Shown: positions 60,626 through 64,000 of the stretch, piece after piece
Position numbering within the stretch: the stretch's first letter is position 1
How the letters are laid out: every line of letters starts with the position of its first letter
Assembly: GCA_900470775.1 (NCBI GenBank)
Contig: UCBZ01000027.1
Span: 80,039 to 144,038, forward strand
Reading direction: 5' to 3'
Origin: Hyphomicrobiales bacterium
Lineage (GTDB): Bacteria; Pseudomonadota; Alphaproteobacteria; Rhizobiales; Beijerinckiaceae
Length of the DNA stretch: 64,000 nucleotides
Notes under the pieces: model-generated
Database searches by the model: none
What the model was told of the DNA's origin: nothing
Seen by the model: the letters and a program-made list of their open reading frames with translations, nothing else
Translations under genes and position numbers: made by a program

Positions 60626-60671
60626 GGGCATCTCCTGTGGGCGGCGCGCACAGGAGAGGGCGAATGGGGCA

Positions 60672-60902
60672 TCAGCGCGGCGGCAGCTCGCAGGAGCCGA
60701 AGGCGAGTTCGTTGTCGCAGATTTCGAGCTCGATCGGGCAATCGCAGTCGAGTTCGAGGAAATCGGGCACGAGCTGCTTCAGCCGCTCATGCAGGGCCTC
60801 GATCGTCTCGGCTTCGGTGACGATGCCGCATTCGTCGGTCGCCACCGCGTACCAGACGCCCGCCTCTTCATCGCGGCGGACTTCGAATTTCACCGGCGCC
60901 AT
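60672..60902 (-). CDS. DUF1902 (HicB-like) protein
   Basis: A 76-residue protein: APVKFEVRRDEEAGVWYAVATDECGIVTEAETIEALHERLKQLVPDFLE. It has the DUF1902/HicB partial RNase-H-like fold. The C-terminal part has CDCP and CELP. ATG 60900-60902 has AAGGA seven bases upstream, preferred over ATG 60953. HicB antitoxins pair with HicA, and no hicA-like gene is near, so this is an orphan. It lies 57 bp past the serA stop in the same direction. Confidence 0.75.
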   Translation of the reverse strand: MAPVKFEVRRDEEAGVWYAVATDECGIVTEAETIEALHERLKQLVPDFLELDCDCPIELEICDNELAFGSCELPPR

Positions 60903-60958
60903 CGGCGCGTCCTTGCCGGGCGCGCCGATGGTACCAAGACCGGGAATGCGCATGGGCT

Positions 60959-62548
60959 TCAGAACCGCAGCCGCCGCGCCCGCTTGACCATCGGGATCTG
61001 GTGGATCTTGTCGAGCAGTTCGTCGGAGATCGCCTCGTCGACGGCGACATAGCAGATCGCGTCGCCGCCGGGCTTGTCGCGGCCGAGCGAGAAGGTCGCG
61101 ACATTGACGCCGGCAGCGCCGAGCAGCGAGCCGAACTGGCCGATGAAGCCCGGCTTGTCGGCGTTGCGGACATAAAGCATGTGCGGCGCGAATTCGGCAT
61201 CGACCTGGATGTCGCGGATCTCGACGATGCGCGGCTTGCCGTCCTGGAAGACGGTGCCCGAGGCGTGGCGCGGCATGTCCTCGGCATCCACCACGATGCG
61301 GATGACGGATTCGAGGTTGCCGGCGACCTCGCGGGTCATCTCCTCGACGACGATGCCCTTCTCCTTGGCGATCATGGCGGCGTTGACCATGTTGATCTCG
61401 GGCAGGAAGGGCCTGAGCACGCCGGTGATCGCCGCCGCCGAGATCGCCTTGAGGTTGAGGCTCGCCACCGCGCCCTCATACTCGATGCGGATGCCCTTGA
61501 CCGGCGCCTCGGTGAGCTGGCCGAGGAACGAGCCGAGCTTTTCCGCCAGCGCCACGAAGGGCTTGATGCGCGGGGCTTCCTCGGCCGAGATCGAGGGGAA
61601 GTTCACGGCATTGGTGATCGCACCCTTGAGCAGGTAGTCCGACATCTGCTCGGCGACCTGCAGGGCGACGTTCTCCTGCGCTTCATTGGTGCTCGCGCCG
61701 AGATGCGGGGTGCAGACGACATTGTCGAGGCCGAAGAGCGGGTTCGTTTCCGCCGGCTCGGCCGAGAACACGTCGAAGGCGGCGCCGGCGACATGGCCGG
61801 ACTTGATCAGCTCGGCCAGGGCCGCTTCGTCGACGAGGCCGCCGCGGGCGCAATTGATGATCCGGACGCCCTTCTTGGTCTTGGCCAGCGCCTCGGCGGA
61901 GAGGATGTTCTTGGTCATCGCCGTCATCGGGACATGCAGCGTGATGAAGTCGGCGCGCTTGAGCAGATCCTCAAGCTCGACCTTCTCGACGCCGAGCTGC
62001 ACGGCCCGCTCCGGCGAGAGATAGGGGTCATAGGCGATGACGCGCATCTTCAGGCCGATGCCGCGCTCGGCGACGATCGCGCCGATATTGCCGCAGCCGA
62101 TCAGCCCCAGCGTTTTGGCGGTGATCTCGACGCCCATGAAGCGGTTCTTCTCCCACTTCCCGGCCTGCGTGGAGACGTCCGCCGCCGGGATCTGCCGGGC
62201 GAGCGCGAACATCATCGCAATCGCATGCTCGGCGGTGGTGATCGAATTGCCGAAGGGCGTGTTCATCACGATGATGCCGCGCGCGGTCGCGGCGGGAATC
62301 TCGACGTTGTCGACGCCGATGCCGGCGCGGCCGATCACCTTCAGTTTTGTGGCGGCCTCCAACAGCTTGGCGGTGGCCTTGGTGGCGGAGCGGATGGCGA
62401 GCCCGTCATAGTCGGCGATCATCGACAGGAGCTTGTCCTTGTCCTTGCCGAGATTGGGATCGAAGGTCACCTCGATGCCGCGATCCCGGAAGATCTGCAC
62501 GGCGGCGGGGGAGAGTGCGTCCGAGATCAGGACCTTGGGGGCTGTCAT
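60959..62548 (-). CDS. serA: D-3-phosphoglycerate dehydrogenase
   Basis: A 529-residue enzyme oxidising 3-phosphoglycerate, the first step of serine synthesis. The substrate and NAD domains include GRAGIGVDNVEIPAATARGI, LGLIGCGNIGAIVAERG (about 145) and CARGGLVDE (about 235), with His in TPHLGAST (about 285). An intervening domain and a C-terminal ACT domain (about 455-529) for serine feedback follow, as in the long (type I) form. serC lies upstream in the same direction, 199 bp away, separated by a palindromic repeat. Confidence 0.96.
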   Translation of the reverse strand: MTAPKVLISDALSPAAVQIFRDRGIEVTFDPNLGKDKDKLLSMIADYDGLAIRSATKATAKLLEAATKLKVIGRAGIGVDNVEIPAATARGIIVMNTPFGNSITTAEHAIAMMFALARQIPAADVSTQAGKWEKNRFMGVEITAKTLGLIGCGNIGAIVAERGIGLKMRVIAYDPYLSPERAVQLGVEKVELEDLLKRADFITLHVPMTAMTKNILSAEALAKTKKGVRIINCARGGLVDEAALAELIKSGHVAGAAFDVFSAEPAETNPLFGLDNVVCTPHLGASTNEAQENVALQVAEQMSDYLLKGAITNAVNFPSISAEEAPRIKPFVALAEKLGSFLGQLTEAPVKGIRIEYEGAVASLNLKAISAAAITGVLRPFLPEINMVNAAMIAKEKGIVVEEMTREVAGNLESVIRIVVDAEDMPRHASGTVFQDGKPRIVEIRDIQVDAEFAPHMLYVRNADKPGFIGQFGSLLGAAGVNVATFSLGRDKPGGDAICYVAVDEAISDELLDKIHQIPMVKRARRLRF

Positions 62549-62621
62549 GAGGATGGCTCCGGCGGCGCGGCGCGACAGGCGCGCGGGCTCGCGTGAAATT
62601 CAGGGAATGGGGACACGCGCG

Positions 62622-62724
62622 GGTCGTCCCGGGCGACCGAAGGGAGACCCGGGACCCATTCCGGAACGGTTCAGGAATGGGTCCCGGATCGGCGCGGCTT
62701 TCAGCCGCTTGTCCGGGACGACGT
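62622..62724. repeat. Intergenic palindromic repeat between serC and serA
   Basis: GGTCGTCCCGGGCGACCG... and CCGGGACGACGTC bound an interrupted palindrome with GACCCATTCC/GGAATGGGTC in the centre. It shares the CGTC...GACG terminal theme of group A. Confidence 0.7.
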
Positions 62725-62747
62725 CGCGTTTGTGGGAAGCAGGCGCC

Positions 62748-63926
62748 TTACGCCGCCTTCTTGCTCAACCCCACCTTGGCCTCGGCGAAGGCGTACTCGA
62801 TCCAGGGCAGCAGCGCCTTGAGGTCGCGCGACTGCACGGTCGCGCCGCACCAGATGCGCAGGCCGGGAGGGGCGTCGCGGTAATGGCCGAGGTCGAAGCC
62901 GGCGCCGGCCTTCTCGATGATGCCGACCACCTGCTTGGCGAAGGCGGCTTGAGCATCCGCCGGCAGCGCCGTCACGGCCGGATCGGTGAAGGTCAGGCAC
63001 ACGCTGGTGTTCGAGCGCGTCTTCGGCTTCACCGCGAGGAAATCGATCCAGTCGTTCTCGCGCACGAATTTCGCGATGACGCGCAGGTTTCCATCGGCGC
63101 GCTTCACCAGCCCGTCGAGCCCGCCGACCTTCTTGGCCCAGGCCAGCGCATCGAGATAATCCTCGACCGCGAGCATGGAGGGCGTGTTGATCGTCTCGCC
63201 CGAGAAGATGCCCTCGATCAGCTTGCCGCCATTGGTCATGCGGAAGATCTTCGGCAGCGGCCAGGCCGGCTTGTAGGTCGTCAGCCGCTCGACCGCGCGG
63301 GGCGAGAGCACGATCATGCCATGCGCGGCTTCCCCGCCCAGCACCTTCTGCCAGGAGAAGGTGGTGACATCGAGCTTGGCCCAGTCGAGCTTCTGGGCGA
63401 AGGCGGCCGAGGTCGCGTCGCAGATCGTCAGGCCTTCGCGGTCATCAGCGATCCAGCTCGCATCCGGCACGCGCACGCCGGACGTCGTGCCGTTCCAGGT
63501 GAAGACGACGTCGCGCGTCTTGGTGTCGACCTTCTTCAGGTTCGGCAACTCGCCATAGGGCGCGTTGATGGTGCGGACATCGGTGAGCCTGAGCTGCTTG
63601 GCGACATCGCTGACCCAGCCTTCGCCGAAGCTTTCCCAGGCGACCATGTCGACGCCGCGCGCGCCGAGCAGCGACCACATCGCCATCTCGACGGCGCCGG
63701 TGTCGGAGGCGGGCACGATGCCGATGCGGTAATCCGCCGGCACCTGCAGCACCTCGCGCGTCAGGTCGATGGCAAGTTTGAGCTTGTCCTTGCCGATCTT
63801 GGCGCGGTGCGAGCGGCCGAGCGCCGCGTCTGCGAGGGCTTTGAGGGACCAGCCGGGGCGCTTGGCGCAGGGGCCGGACGAGAAATGCGGAACGCGCGGA
63901 CGCGTGGCCGGAACGGTATTCGCCAT
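62748..63926 (-). CDS. serC: Phosphoserine aminotransferase
   Basis: A 392-residue fold-type IV-like PLP transaminase (class V), which makes phosphoserine from phosphohydroxypyruvate. PLP lysine is in [16 protein letters not shown] (about 216), and the N-terminal [12 protein letters not shown] is the alphaproteobacterial type start. ATG 63924-63926 has GGAG six bases upstream; an ATG at 63936-63938 and one at 63957-63959 are in frame but weaker. It leads serC-serA. The upstream leader may hold a serC-motif RNA. Confidence 0.95.
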   Translation of the reverse strand: MANTVPATRPRVPHFSSGPCAKRPGWSLKALADAALGRSHRAKIGKDKLKLAIDLTREVLQVPADYRIGIVPASDTGAVEMAMWSLLGARGVDMVAWESFGEGWVSDVAKQLRLTDVRTINAPYGELPNLKKVDTKTRDVVFTWNGTTSGVRVPDASWIADDREGLTICDATSAAFAQKLDWAKLDVTTFSWQKVLGGEAAHGMIVLSPRAVERLTTYKPAWPLPKIFRMTNGGKLIEGIFSGETINTPSMLAVEDYLDALAWAKKVGGLDGLVKRADGNLRVIAKFVRENDWIDFLAVKPKTRSNTSVCLTFTDPAVTALPADAQAAFAKQVVGIIEKAGAGFDLGHYRDAPPGLRIWCGATVQSRDLKALLPWIEYAFAEAKVGLSKKAA

Positions 63927-63985
63927 CGATGTCTCCATCCTTACAGATGGGCGCGCCACGGTGGGGTGGCGTGTCCCGAGGCGGG
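63927..63985 (-). promoter_or_regulatory. Candidate serC-motif leader RNA
   Basis: Two hairpins lie just before the serC start on the minus strand: CGCCAC/GTGGCG (63954-63959 with 63966-63971) and CCATC/GATGG (63935-63939 with 63946-63950), the latter reaching into the GGAG ribosome-binding site. A conserved serC leader motif is described in alphaproteobacteria (Rfam serC). Match was made from memory of its position and two-hairpin plan, and the upstream part is cut by the window edge. Confidence 0.45.
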
Positions 63986-64000
63986 GGTTAGGACGGAGGG

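Noticed and set aside
60672..60953. Complete HicAB toxin-antitoxin module
   Set aside because: Only the HicB-like DUF1902 part exists; neighbours are serA and a beta-lactamase.

Overview
The window reads as chromosomal core DNA of a high-GC alphaproteobacterium of the order Hyphomicrobiales (Rhizobiales), most likely Bosea or a close relative. The evidence is a CpdR-type regulator next to an N-formylglutamate amidohydrolase, an mmgR/suhB-type small RNA beside an inositol-monophosphatase-family gene, a purL-bolA-grxD block, a phaA/phaB/phaR polyhydroxybutyrate locus, a TIGR02302 (DUF4175) protein after lysA, and many intergenic palindromic repeats. The genus is inferred from gene content and was not tested by any search. 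I see no prophage, insertion sequence, CRISPR array or rRNA operon. There is one tRNA gene, tRNA-Val(GAC).

Layout. 0-7.4 kb: a partial gene, tRNA-Val, cpdR, N-formylglutamate amidohydrolase, a small RNA, a HisN/SuhB-type phosphatase, a lysophospholipase-like hydrolase, a small heat-shock protein with a possible RNA thermometer, a proline-rich secreted protein and threonine aldolase. 7.4-14.2 kb: glutamate synthase gltB-gltD behind a long leader. 14.4-22.5 kb: envelope and sugar-nucleotide genes (SGNH hydrolase, lytic transglycosylase, Rnk-like factor, galE, galU, a methyltransferase, a thioesterase, a Tad-like von Willebrand protein). 22.7-26.3 kb: purL, bolA, a DUF29 gene, grxD, DUF1272. 26.4-31.9 kb: a carbamoyltransferase, a secreted protein, a small orphan gene flanked by two copies of the 3' end of tlpA, tlpA itself, argH. 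32-37.6 kb: lptM, lysA, TIGR02302, a DMT transporter. 37.7-42 kb: a fosmidomycin-resistance-type MFS transporter and phaB-DUF1737-phaA opposed to phaR. 42-49.3 kb: an EAL protein, rpmF, mtgA, an IspA-type prenyl synthase and three uncharacterised envelope genes. 49.4-64 kb: purA, an M20 amidohydrolase, a tyrosine phosphatase, DUF4139, a chemoreceptor, a glutamine amidotransferase, a DMT transporter, a class A beta-lactamase, DUF1902, serA and serC.

How the genes connect. Nitrogen and amino-acid metabolism is the main theme: GltBD, ArgH, LysA, SerA, SerC, threonine aldolase, the HisN-like phosphatase and the formylglutamate hydrolase, with PurL and PurA drawing on the same glutamine and aspartate nitrogen. 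Carbon storage (PhaA, PhaB, PhaR) lies in the same window as an mmgR-type RNA, a family shown in Sinorhizobium to limit polyhydroxybutyrate granules. Cell-cycle proteolysis (CpdR), c-di-GMP (EAL protein), chemotaxis and iron-sulfur handling (BolA, Grx4) are each represented by single genes.

The least explained items are the leader regions of gltB and rnk, each with a very short basic ORF, the orphan gene between the tlpA 3' copies, the DUF29 gene inside the purL-bolA-grxD block, the translationally coupled secreted pair at 46.7-47.8 kb, the structured purA leader, and a set of at least ten palindromic intergenic elements in about four sequence groups. I did not find a multi-gene system that I could defend as new.
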